Assembly (NCBI GenBank): GCA_035263025.1
Contig: DATFRR010000010.1
Location: 1 to 64,000, forward strand
Source of the DNA: DASQPR01 sp035263025
Lineage (GTDB): Bacteria; Actinomycetota; Actinomycetes; Mycobacteriales; Micromonosporaceae
Direction of reading: 5' to 3'
Length of the DNA stretch: 64,000 nucleotides
Shown here: positions 34,871-43,443 of the stretch, piece after piece
Position numbering within the stretch: position 1 is the stretch's first letter
How the letters are laid out: every line of letters begins with the position of its first letter
Made by a program: the position numbers and the translations under genes
The notes under the pieces: model-generated
Databases searched by the model: none
What the model saw: only the letters and a program-made list of their open reading frames with translations
What the model was told of the DNA's origin: nothing

Positions 34871-36274
34871 ATGAGCACAGCGACGCAGCGAACCGTGCGT
34901 CTGCCGCCGCCGGTGCCGGCACCGAATCCGGCCGACTGGCAGCGCCGTTTGCGTCTGGTGTTGGCCGCTGCCGCGTGCGGCAGCGTCTTCATGGTGTTCC
35001 TGCTGTGGGTGCATGGCGGCGGCGTCCGGGCACTGACAACCGGTGGGGCGGGCGCTGTGACGTCGGCGGGTCGGTTGGCCGGTCTCGTCGGCGCCGATCT
35101 GTTGATCATTCAGGTTCTGTTGATGGCGCGTATCCCGTGGGTGGAACGGGTCTGCGGGCAGGATCAACTGGCTCGGTGGCATCGCATCACCGGGTTCACG
35201 TCGTTCAACCTTGTGCTGTTGCACATCGTCCTTGTGACGTTCGGATATGCGGGCTCCGACCGGTCCGGTGTGGTGGTGGAGGCGTGGCGGCTGATCACCA
35301 CGTACCCGGGAATGTTGCTGGCCGCCGCCGGGACCGTTGCGCTGATCATCGTGACGGTGACGTCGGTACGCGTGGCCAGGCGTCGGCTGCGGTACGAGTC
35401 GTGGCACCTGCTGCACCTCTACGCGTATCTCGGCATTGGTCTTGCTCTGCCGCACCAGATCTGGACGGGTCAGGACTTCGTGCTCACCGCCCCGGCGCGG
35501 TTGTACTGGTGGACGCTCTACATCGCGACCGCCGGCAGCATCCTGGTATTTCGGGTCGGCATGCCGCTCTACCGCAGCTTGCGCCACGACCTGCGAATCG
35601 CCGCGGTCGTCCCGGAAACCGATGGCGTCACGTCGGTCTACCTGTCCGGTCGCGATCTGGACCGGCTGCCGGTGCAGTCCGGCCAGTTCTTCAACTGGCG
35701 ATTCCTCAGCGGCACGGGCTGGATGCGCGCCCACCCGTATTCACTGTCGGCGGCTCCGCGGCCGGACGGATTTCGGATCACCATCAAGCACCTCGGCGAT
35801 GGCAGTTCGCAGGTGCCCGCACTACGCGTCGGCGCTCGAGTGCTGCTCGAGGGGCCGTACGGCCGACTGACCGGCCTCCGCCGCCAGCGCCACCGTCTCA
35901 CGTTCATCGCGTGCGGCATCGGCATCACCCCGATGCGTGCGCTGATCGAAACCGAGTACTACCGGCCGGGTGACGCCGTGCTCATATATCGGGCCCGTAC
36001 GCCATCCGATTTCACCTTCTACCAGGAGATCGAGGCGATAGCTCAAGCACGTGGCGTCGCCACGATCTACCTCCCGGGGCCGCGTGGACCGGCGCAGTGG
36101 CTGCCGGTCGGATGCCGCGACGGTGCGTCGACACTGCGGCAGATGGTTCCGCACATCGGCGACAGCGACGTCTACGTCTGCGGGCCGGAGCCGTGGATGG
36201 ACGCCGTCATCGATTCACTCGACCGGGTCGGCGTGCCGATCGCGCAGATCCACCTCGAACGATTCGCCTGGTAG
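34871..36274 (+). CDS. Ferric-reductase-like transmembrane flavoprotein
   Basis: 467 residues. The membrane half (about 27-245) has six helices with heme-ligand histidines in the NOX/ferric-reductase spacing: H104 and H118 (WHRITGF...LLHIV), H179/H182 and H195. The cytoplasmic half is a ferredoxin-NADP reductase fold with an FAD motif AHPYSLSAAP (about 295-305), the NAD(P) motif GIGITPMRALIE and C-terminal VCGPEPWMDAV. Electrons would pass from NAD(P)H through FAD and hemes to the outer face. The downstream FMN-binding protein is the likely acceptor. The 173 bp between it and the DUF4405 gene may hold a promoter. Confidence 0.9.
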   Translation: MSTATQRTVRLPPPVPAPNPADWQRRLRLVLAAAACGSVFMVFLLWVHGGGVRALTTGGAGAVTSAGRLAGLVGADLLIIQVLLMARIPWVERVCGQDQLARWHRITGFTSFNLVLLHIVLVTFGYAGSDRSGVVVEAWRLITTYPGMLLAAAGTVALIIVTVTSVRVARRRLRYESWHLLHLYAYLGIGLALPHQIWTGQDFVLTAPARLYWWTLYIATAGSILVFRVGMPLYRSLRHDLRIAAVVPETDGVTSVYLSGRDLDRLPVQSGQFFNWRFLSGTGWMRAHPYSLSAAPRPDGFRITIKHLGDGSSQVPALRVGARVLLEGPYGRLTGLRRQRHRLTFIACGIGITPMRALIETEYYRPGDAVLIYRARTPSDFTFYQEIEAIAQARGVATIYLPGPRGPAQWLPVGCRDGASTLRQMVPHIGDSDVYVCGPEPWMDAVIDSLDRVGVPIAQIHLERFAW

Positions 36275-36292
36275 CCAAGGAGCCGAACCGAC

Positions 36293-36790
36293 ATGCGGCG
36301 CATCGCGTACTGGATGGTCTCGACGGCCGTGCTGCTCGTCCTCCTGTTCACCTACCGGACGAGCCTGTCCGGTCCGACGTCGGCGCAGATCGCCGCCGGC
36401 GGCACCCAAGCACCCGGTGTGGTCACGCCCACCAACCCACCGTCCGCGGATCCGAGGACTGGGGCGTCAAGCGCGTCCCCGCACGCGAGCGCCACGCATC
36501 CGTCGTCTGGTGTGACGGCAAACGGCGCCGTGATCGACACCGTATGGGGACCGGTCCAGGTGCAGGTCAGCATCTCCGGTGGCAAGATCACCGACGTCCA
36601 GACGCTGATCTACCCGACCGGTACGAGTCGGGACGAGGAGATCAACTCGTACGCGCTGCCGATTCTGCGTCGCGAGACCTTGACGGCCCAAAGCGCCAAC
36701 ATTTCGACGGTCAGCGGCGCAACGTACACCAGCGACGGCTACCGTCAGTCCCTGCAAGCAGCGCTCGACGCCGCCCACTTCGGCGGGTGA
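36293..36790 (+). CDS. Exported FMN-binding domain protein
   Basis: 165 residues. A membrane anchor or uncleaved signal (about 5-22) and a Ser/Thr/Pro/Ala linker (about 25-75) precede an FMN-bind domain (about 78-162). The flavinylation motif reads S-T-V-S-G-A-T (138-144), with Thr144 the expected phosphoester site for ApbE. The family's usual Asp three residues before the S/T-G-A is Ser here. It probably shuttles electrons outside the membrane for the upstream ferric-reductase-like protein, 18 bp away. No ApbE gene is in the window. Confidence 0.87.
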   Translation: MRRIAYWMVSTAVLLVLLFTYRTSLSGPTSAQIAAGGTQAPGVVTPTNPPSADPRTGASSASPHASATHPSSGVTANGAVIDTVWGPVQVQVSISGGKITDVQTLIYPTGTSRDEEINSYALPILRRETLTAQSANISTVSGATYTSDGYRQSLQAALDAAHFGG

Positions 36791-36809
36791 CCGCAGCCAG
36801 TGAGCCCAC

Positions 36810-37493
36810 GTGACCGAACTGATTGACGAGGCACTCCGTCCCGACTTGCTCATCGTCGAGGACGATGGCGAGTTGCGCGACATGCTGGCTCGGCTGCTCG
36901 ACGAAGCCGGGTACCGCAGCGACGGTGTCGGCGACGGCCATCGCGGTCTACACCAGGCGCTCACCCGTCCGTACGCTGGCATGATCATCGACCGTGGCCT
37001 GCCAGCGGTCGACGGCCTTGACCTCATCCGGCGGCTTCGCGGCCGCGGCATCGACGCTCCGATCCTGATTCTCACCGCTTACGGTGCCGTCTCGGACACC
37101 GTCGCCGGCCTGGACGCCGGCGCGGACGACTACCTCGTGAAGCCGTTCGAGATCGACGAGCTGCTTGCGCGGGTGCGGGCGATGATGCGTCGCCACCACG
37201 CGAGCGATCTCGTGATCTCGATCGGCGCCGGAAAGCTGAACGTCGCGACGCGCACCGCGTGGCGAGCCGACGGTCGGGAGGTTGAACTGTCCGGTCGCGA
37301 AGCGACGCTGTTGCAAGTCCTGATAAAGCAACCGGGCCGCGTGCACAGCCGCGACGAGCTGCGTACACGCGTGTTCCGTGGTACGGAATCCGCTTCCATT
37401 GTGGACACTTACGTGCACTACCTGCGACGCAAACTTGGCTCCAAGGTGATCGAGACCGTGCGCGGCATCGGTTACCGGATCGGTGAGATGTGA
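36810..37493 (+). CDS. OmpR-family response regulator
   Basis: 227 residues, GTG start at 36810. The receiver has the acidic pair IVEDDGE, phospho-acceptor D61 (MIIDRGLPAVDG) and Lys in LVKPFE. The winged-helix domain (about 130-227) ends VIETVRGIGYRIGEM. It begins 19 bp after the FMN-binding gene and is coupled by GTGA to its kinase, so this system is probably co-transcribed with, and regulates, the electron-transfer genes. Confidence 0.92.
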   Translation: MTELIDEALRPDLLIVEDDGELRDMLARLLDEAGYRSDGVGDGHRGLHQALTRPYAGMIIDRGLPAVDGLDLIRRLRGRGIDAPILILTAYGAVSDTVAGLDAGADDYLVKPFEIDELLARVRAMMRRHHASDLVISIGAGKLNVATRTAWRADGREVELSGREATLLQVLIKQPGRVHSRDELRTRVFRGTESASIVDTYVHYLRRKLGSKVIETVRGIGYRIGEM

Positions 37494-38749
37494 GCCGTGG
37501 CGCCGCGCGCCGCGGCAATGCCACCCCAGAACAAGCGCTGTTGCGACGCGTCGCGTGGCGGATCACCATTCAGACGGCTGCGATGTTCATCGCCGGACTG
37601 GTTGCGTTGGGCGCGCTTGCGGTCGTCTTGATCGATCGCGCGCAAAGCGCCGACAATCAGCGCGCACTGCGCGAAGCAATCGCCGACGTGGACGCGGTCA
37701 GCGATCCACCGACCAACATCGTGGTGTACGAGGTCGACGGGTTGGGCCGCCACACGTCGCCACAGCTGCACGGTCGTGCCCTCGACCCAGGAGCGGTCGA
37801 TCGCGTCCAGAGCGGGGCCGCCGCGCTGACGACTAACGTTCGCTTCAACGGCCGTACGTACCTGGTGCGCACCGCGCGGCGTGGCGCCGCCACCGTCCAA
37901 GCAGGGCTCGATCTGACCAACCAAATGGGGCAGCGCCGCCGGGTCCTCGGCAGCCTGGCCGCCGTGGCCGTTGTCGGGATCGGGCTCGCTCTGCTGATCG
38001 GCCGGATCATTGCGTTGCGTGCCATTCGGCCGCTCGGCGACGCTATCGCCCGGCAACAGCGATTCGTCGCGGACGCTAGTCACGAGCTACGAACGCCACT
38101 GACGCAACTGCATACCCGCGCCCAGATGATCGAGCGTGACCTCGACCCGGAGCAACAGCCGAACGTGGCCGCGGACGCCGCTCGCTTGGTTCGCAGCACC
38201 CGCCAGATGAGCGACATCCTCGACGACCTACTGGCCTCGGCCCAGCTTCAAGCGCACCGGCCCGACCTCGAACACATTGATCTCGCGCAGATCGCGGCCG
38301 AGGTCGTCGACGCCGACCGCGACCGGGCTGCCGCGCAACAGATCGAACTGACAACCGCCAAGGACGGCGGCCCGCACACCGTTATCGGTTCACCAACCGC
38401 ATTGCACCGTGTGCTGGGCGCCCTTCTCGACAACGCCGTGGGGCACACCGCCTCCGGTGGTCACGTCGCCGTCAACGTCGAAACCCCGGATCCCAAACAG
38501 GTCGTCTGCACCGTCCGCGACGACGGCACTGGCTTCGACGCAGCCACCGCACGGACCATGTTCGACCGATTCGGGCGTGGTGCGCACGGCGGTGGCCGAA
38601 GATACGGGCTCGGACTCGCCCTTGCCCGCGAAATCGTCGCGGCCCACCGCGGAACCATCACCGCCAGCAGTACGCCCGGCAAAGGCGCTACCTTCACCGT
38701 CACGCTTCCCGCGGCTAGCAACCAGGATCGAACCGAGGCCGCCTCCTGA
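37490..38749 (+). CDS. Sensor histidine kinase
   Basis: 419 residues, GTG start overlapping the regulator stop. Two membrane helices (about 25-48 and 152-175) enclose a ~100-residue extracytoplasmic sensor. The linker to the phospho-acceptor H198 (DASHELRTPL) is short, with no clear HAMP domain. The ATPase has the N box LLDNAVGHT and GGRRYGLGLALARE. Partner of the preceding response regulator. Confidence 0.92.
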   Translation: MSRGAARRGNATPEQALLRRVAWRITIQTAAMFIAGLVALGALAVVLIDRAQSADNQRALREAIADVDAVSDPPTNIVVYEVDGLGRHTSPQLHGRALDPGAVDRVQSGAAALTTNVRFNGRTYLVRTARRGAATVQAGLDLTNQMGQRRRVLGSLAAVAVVGIGLALLIGRIIALRAIRPLGDAIARQQRFVADASHELRTPLTQLHTRAQMIERDLDPEQQPNVAADAARLVRSTRQMSDILDDLLASAQLQAHRPDLEHIDLAQIAAEVVDADRDRAAAQQIELTTAKDGGPHTVIGSPTALHRVLGALLDNAVGHTASGGHVAVNVETPDPKQVVCTVRDDGTGFDAATARTMFDRFGRGAHGGGRRYGLGLALAREIVAAHRGTITASSTPGKGATFTVTLPAASNQDRTEAAS

Positions 38750-38793
38750 TCGCTGCGCGTGCCGGAGACCGTTCACCGAGCCGTATCTGGGCG

Positions 38794-41700
38794 CTACGGC
38801 ATGGCAACGCCCTTGAGTACGACCGGGGAGTGTTGCGTGTAGTCGAGTTCGTCGGATTGCAGCACTCCGGACGGCACTACCGTGTCCATCACCTTCGGCA
38901 CCAGGTTGGGATCGAAGGTGCAGTGCGGGTCCGCGCTCGACGCGGCACACTCGCCAAAGTTGAACGGCTGCGGAGTCGCGGCGAACGTACGGGCCTGATC
39001 CGCGCTGAAGCCGTCCTGGCCGGTGAGCGTGACCGTGAACGCCCAGCCGGACGTTGGCGTGCCGCCAAGCGCCGCCTTGTCCACGGCGAAGGTGATGTAG
39101 CGCGAGATCGCGTTCGCGCTGATCGCTACCGTACCCACGGTGTTGGTGTTCGCGTCGATGAAACGTTGTCCAAAGCCTTGCACTTCGATGAGCCGGCTCC
39201 ACGCGTCGGCGGGATCGATCTGGTAGTTACGTTGCGCCGGCTCCGGGTTGAGCGCGTCGAATGACGGATCGGTCGACGTCGGCGACGCGCCGGGCTCGTG
39301 GACGTACACGTCGACGAGTTGGGCGCCCTCCGGGCTGCCGAAGGTCGGCGAGAGGTCACGGGTCTGCACCCGGAACGTCACGGTAGAGCCGGTGTCGTAG
39401 ACCTGGAAGTCGGTCAGATCGAACGCACCCGCGTGGAAGTCGGACGCGGTCGGGTACGCATAGTTGCCCGGACCGTTGTCGTCGCCCGTCGGGTCGGTCT
39501 GGTCGAACAGCAGCGTGCCATTGACGACGTCACTGACGACGCTGCGTACGACCTGTGCCGTACCGCCGTCGGCTGCGGTACTGGTAATCACCAGCACGTT
39601 GTTGCCGGCCGCCGGCGGGATGGTCACCGCGAACGAACCGTCCTCTGCGGCGGTGGTAGTGACGTGCGTGGTCGCGCTGTTCTGGTCGGTAGCCACGTCG
39701 GCCACGTCGATCGTCGCACCGGCCGCGGCAGTGCCGGCGACGTCGATCGGGCTCGTCGCTGCTGTCTGGTCAGCGGGTGAGGTCACCGTCAACGGCGTCG
39801 CGCCCTGCGTGTGGGTCACGTAACGCTGCACGGTCTGCGTCGGCTTCTCCAGCACGCGTCCGGCGGTGAGGTCGGCGGTGAGCCGGACCTGTGATCCGGC
39901 ACCCCAGGTAAGTGGGGCAGCCGAGCCGTCCGGGTGGCCGTTGCGCAACCCGATAGAGGCAACGGCCGGATCGGTGCCGTACGGCGATGCCAGCACATCC
40001 GTGGTGTCCCATACCTGTTCGGGTACGAGGCCGACGCCCGAGGACATCGTATCGATCGCCGCGAGAAGCTGGCCGGCCGAGGCCGCCTGCCCCGTGGCTA
40101 GGTCCTGCTCGCCACGTTCGGCTGATAGCACCGGCCAGATGTGCCCGGTGCCCTTTCCGGTTGGCGGCCACGGCGCGCCCTGCACGGAGCAGTCGTTTCC
40201 GGAGGCGACGTCGCAGTCGCCGTACCCGTCGCCGTTGTAGCGCAACCAGCCCGTGCCGCTTGGCGTCTGCTTCTCGATCGTCGCGTCGACCACTTTGAGG
40301 GAGTTCGCGACGTCCGGGTCGGCCGCCGACAGCTCACCGAGGCGTACGAGTTCCTGGAACCCGGCGTCGATCACCTGGCGTTGGTCGAGCGTCGGTCCAC
40401 CGTTGCCGACGTTGTAGGAGATCGCGGCGTTGGGATCGCCGGTCTTTGAGAGCCGGATGAAGTACGGGTCGCTGGACAGCGGGCCGTTCGTGGTGACCGT
40501 CCAGCCTTTGATGCTGCGCTGGTATTGGTCGGCGGTGGCCAGCCACACCCGGGCATCGACCGTATCGCCGTGCTGCTGGGCGATCGTCCCAGCGGCCACC
40601 AACCCGGCGATTTCGGCCGCGATCGTCGAAGGCGAGTAGCCGCTCTGCTCCTCCCACCGTTCTGGGCCGAAGCTGGGGCCGTGGCTGATGAGGTAGTCGG
40701 CGGCGGCCTGGATATGCGGCCACAGGACGGTGTCGTGGCCCAGCCCTGATTGCAGCGCCATCAGGATCGGGTACGCAACCTCGTCGAGCTGGGTGTTGAA
40801 ACTGTCCGGGGCGGTCTTGCCGTTGACCAGTGAGTTGCGCGGCATGGAACCGTCCGCGAGTTGCTGTCGCAGGAACAGGAACCGGGTGGCATCTCGCGCC
40901 GTGGCGAGGTCGCCGTCGGTAAGAAGGCCGGTCCACGCCTCGTAGAGGTCGCGGGAGAACACCTCGCGGTAGGAGCCGAAATACGTATTGTTCGGGTCGC
41001 CGGCGCTCACCGACTGCCCCCACGGTGAAGCGAGAGATGCCACGATCGCGCCAGCGAACGTCTTGTCCTCACTGGCCTTCAGCACGTTGGCCGAGACGTA
41101 GTAGTCGCGGACCGCGGCGGCTTGCTGCGCCGCGGTCAGACCCGCCAGCGCACTCGACGGCGGCCGGAGCGCGCCGTCGTAGCTCAGCCACCCCGAGCGG
41201 TACTTGCCCACCAGCGAAGCGAACGGCTTGCTGACGGTGGCGCCAGCGGTCGCCACCGCGGCGGCCTGCGTCGTACCGAAGCCGAGAGCGAGCGTCGTCG
41301 CACCGTGCTTGTCGAGCGTGAGCCGGGCGGTTTGCTCGACGTTGCCTCCGACAGCCTCGGTGTAGGACGGGTCAACGCCGTGCTTCGCGTCGAGTTCGGT
41401 GAGCCCGTCGCTCGCCGTACCAACGAAACCGGAGCTTGCGGCCGTGAACGGCGGGCTGGCCCGCAGTGCGAGGAACGACGGCACCGCGTAATCACGGTTG
41501 GCCGCGTTCGTCTGGGTGTTCGTGTCGTACGAGACAGGGACGGGCGAGCCGGTCGTGGTATCGATCGTCGCGGAGTCCGCACCACCGTTGCCGGCACCGC
41601 CGCCGCCGTTGCCGCCGACCGTGGCGTCAAGGCGTACGTAGAGCCGGAAGCGCGAGGCCGCGGCGGTAAGCGGCTTGTACTCGGTGTGAACCACGACGCT

Positions 41701-42117
41701 GTCGCGGCCCGGATCAGTCAGGTAGGTGCTCGTGAGTTGGTAGGCGCCGGACCTCGCGGTAGCGGTCACGGTGCAGACCATGCCGGTTGTGTCGGCAGCG
41801 ACGGTGTAGGCCATGTCCCGCGTCTGCAGATCGGTGAATGTCGAACCGTCGGTGACGAGATACTGCATCGTCTCGACGTTGGTGGTGTCGATAGTCGGTG
41901 CGTACACATCGGAGAGAACGCCGTCCGCGACGGTGTACCAGATCTTGGACGTCGTGTTCCGGGCCGTACCGAGGCAGTCCTTGCGGGCAAGGTCGAAGTG
42001 CGAGAGCGCGCCCGGGCCGCCCGGGGCTCCTACCGTGTCTGCCATCGCGCTACCGGGCGCGGTCGTGAGCAGCCCGATCACAAGGGCGCCGACAACTAAC
42101 ACAGATCTGGCTCGCAT
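38794..42117 (-). CDS. Secreted GH15 glucodextranase-like enzyme
   Basis: 1107 residues from the ATG at 42117 (GGAGG, spacing six; the frame is open to 42177). The signal peptide is cut near SAMA/DTVG (26/27). Domain order: glucodextranase N domain (about 28-300, starting ALSHFDLARKDCLGTARN), (alpha/alpha)6 GH15 barrel (about 320-770) with candidate catalytic acids Glu489/490 (ERWEEQSGYS) and Glu700 (VPEQVWD), a bacterial Ig-like/adhesive module (about 790-875), and a glucodextranase C domain (about 885-1100, DPTGDDNGPGNYAYP). The expected reaction is exo-hydrolysis of alpha-1,6 or alpha-1,4 glucan to glucose outside the cell. Confidence 0.92.
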   Translation of the reverse strand: MRARSVLVVGALVIGLLTTAPGSAMADTVGAPGGPGALSHFDLARKDCLGTARNTTSKIWYTVADGVLSDVYAPTIDTTNVETMQYLVTDGSTFTDLQTRDMAYTVAADTTGMVCTVTATARSGAYQLTSTYLTDPGRDSVVVHTEYKPLTAAASRFRLYVRLDATVGGNGGGGAGNGGADSATIDTTTGSPVPVSYDTNTQTNAANRDYAVPSFLALRASPPFTAASSGFVGTASDGLTELDAKHGVDPSYTEAVGGNVEQTARLTLDKHGATTLALGFGTTQAAAVATAGATVSKPFASLVGKYRSGWLSYDGALRPPSSALAGLTAAQQAAAVRDYYVSANVLKASEDKTFAGAIVASLASPWGQSVSAGDPNNTYFGSYREVFSRDLYEAWTGLLTDGDLATARDATRFLFLRQQLADGSMPRNSLVNGKTAPDSFNTQLDEVAYPILMALQSGLGHDTVLWPHIQAAADYLISHGPSFGPERWEEQSGYSPSTIAAEIAGLVAAGTIAQQHGDTVDARVWLATADQYQRSIKGWTVTTNGPLSSDPYFIRLSKTGDPNAAISYNVGNGGPTLDQRQVIDAGFQELVRLGELSAADPDVANSLKVVDATIEKQTPSGTGWLRYNGDGYGDCDVASGNDCSVQGAPWPPTGKGTGHIWPVLSAERGEQDLATGQAASAGQLLAAIDTMSSGVGLVPEQVWDTTDVLASPYGTDPAVASIGLRNGHPDGSAAPLTWGAGSQVRLTADLTAGRVLEKPTQTVQRYVTHTQGATPLTVTSPADQTAATSPIDVAGTAAAGATIDVADVATDQNSATTHVTTTAAEDGSFAVTIPPAAGNNVLVITSTAADGGTAQVVRSVVSDVVNGTLLFDQTDPTGDDNGPGNYAYPTASDFHAGAFDLTDFQVYDTGSTVTFRVQTRDLSPTFGSPEGAQLVDVYVHEPGASPTSTDPSFDALNPEPAQRNYQIDPADAWSRLIEVQGFGQRFIDANTNTVGTVAISANAISRYITFAVDKAALGGTPTSGWAFTVTLTGQDGFSADQARTFAATPQPFNFGECAASSADPHCTFDPNLVPKVMDTVVPSGVLQSDELDYTQHSPVVLKGVAMP

Positions 42118-42464
42118 GGCGGACCTCCGGCTCGAGGCTGATTGACGCGGCTCTAATCGCATCGACGCCGGTGCCATCTGTCAAGGCCGTGTTGTGCGAC
42201 ATGCGATCCGAGCCGGGCTGCACCTCGAGGCGGGCGTTGCCCGGAGGTTCCGGCCGTGGCATTCTCGATGCAGGTGATGAGGCTCGCCGTAACCGCGGAA
42301 CGCTCCGCTGATGGCTTCTACCCACGCTCGCGTTGATGGCAAGACCAGACGGCGCGGCACAACGGTAGGCAGTGCGGCGGTGGGGCTCGCCGAGAATTGC
42401 CGGCATCGAACACCGGCCAACGGTCCCTACTCGACACGACGACGAGTAGGCACGGTGAGCCGGC
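42118..42464. other. Divergent intergenic region between glucodextranase and multi-HTH genes
   Basis: 347 bp, no supported gene. It must contain the promoter of the secreted GH15 gene and that of the HTH gene. The only clear structure is the inverted repeat at 42426-42450, annotated separately. Confidence 0.5.
42426..42450. promoter_or_regulatory. Inverted repeat in front of the multi-HTH gene
   Basis: Perfect 8-bp arms CCTACTCG (42426-42433) and CGAGTAGG (42443-42450) are separated by nine bases (17 bp centre-to-centre of the arms). It ends 14 bp before the proposed ATG of the HTH gene, where a self-repression operator would be expected. Function is inferred from position and symmetry. Confidence 0.5.
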
Positions 42465-43421
42465 ATGCCGACCCCCGAACGCGCGGCGCAGGTTAGGCGT
42501 TGCGGTTGCGCCGCGAGCCGCGGCGACATCATGGATCTGGCGCAGATGATCCATCTGTACCGGTGCCAGCTGTGGTCCACCTATCGCATCGCAGCTGCCG
42601 CAGGCATTTCGCGACAACGGCTCACCCGGCTGCTTCGCGGCGCCGGCGTGTCGCTACGCGTTCGCGGTGCCGGCGGTACCAAAGCCGACCGTCGCGCCAC
42701 CGAACCCGATAACCTCACCGAGCTGTTGCAGACCTGGTATGTCGATTCGCGGATGAGCTCCGTCCAGATCGCCGCGAAGCTAGGCATGTCCGAACGTACT
42801 GTCCGGCTCCGGTTGGCCGAATACGGTATTGCACGGCGAAGCCGCGGGCAGTTCAACCGCGAAGACCGTACGCCGCTGGACCGCGACCTCCTCGACCGGC
42901 TGTACACCGAGGCAGGTCTGCCGGCGCGCGAGGTCGCGGCCCGCACGGCAACATCGACCGGCATCGTCCTGCGCAACGCCCACGACCTCGGCATACCGGT
43001 CCGTGTCGGCGGTCCACGACCACGCGGCGGGCCCTCCAAAATCGCGCTCATCGATGCGCTGTACGCCGATCCGCTGGTTGCCGCGGTCGTCGCCCGCCAC
43101 CATGTTCCGATCCGGGCGGAAGGTGGCCAGCTGTGGCAACGATTCCCCGACCGCGTTCCGTTGACCCACGAACTGCTGTCGGATCTGTACGGCGAGGCCG
43201 GCGTGGCGGTCCAGCACATCGAGATGCTCACTGGTCATCCGGCGGTGACCATCCTGCGGGTGTTGCGCGCCAACGCGACAGCCATGCGCCCACCCGGTGG
43301 CCGCAGCCCGTTCCTGCGGCGCTGGCGGGAACGGCAACGCGTGGGCGCGCGTGGATCGTCGGCCCGCGGTGCATCGGGGTCGTCGCGTCGTCGTAAGCCG
43401 CAACGATTGCGTACCGCCTGA
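42465..43421 (+). CDS. Protein with about five tandem helix-turn-helix units
   Basis: 318 residues; an ATG at 42531 (MDLAQMIHLYR) is an alternative start. Five segments share the pattern LxxLY-x7-9-(I/V)A-x9-V-x3-L-x3-G(I/V): about 25-66, 84-125, 138-181, 191-231 (most divergent) and 234-275. Examples are SVQIAAKLGMSERTVRLRLA and AREVAARTATSTGIVLRNAH. The tail (276-318) is very basic (Arg/Ser). There is no enzymatic domain, so a DNA-binding protein with an extended footprint is the best reading. I do not recognise a named family. Neighbours are a divergent glucodextranase gene and a convergent flavoprotein operon. Confidence 0.7.
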   Translation: MPTPERAAQVRRCGCAASRGDIMDLAQMIHLYRCQLWSTYRIAAAAGISRQRLTRLLRGAGVSLRVRGAGGTKADRRATEPDNLTELLQTWYVDSRMSSVQIAAKLGMSERTVRLRLAEYGIARRSRGQFNREDRTPLDRDLLDRLYTEAGLPAREVAARTATSTGIVLRNAHDLGIPVRVGGPRPRGGPSKIALIDALYADPLVAAVVARHHVPIRAEGGQLWQRFPDRVPLTHELLSDLYGEAGVAVQHIEMLTGHPAVTILRVLRANATAMRPPGGRSPFLRRWRERQRVGARGSSARGASGSSRRRKPQRLRTA

Positions 43422-43443
43422 CCGTCATCGTCGCCAGCCGCGC

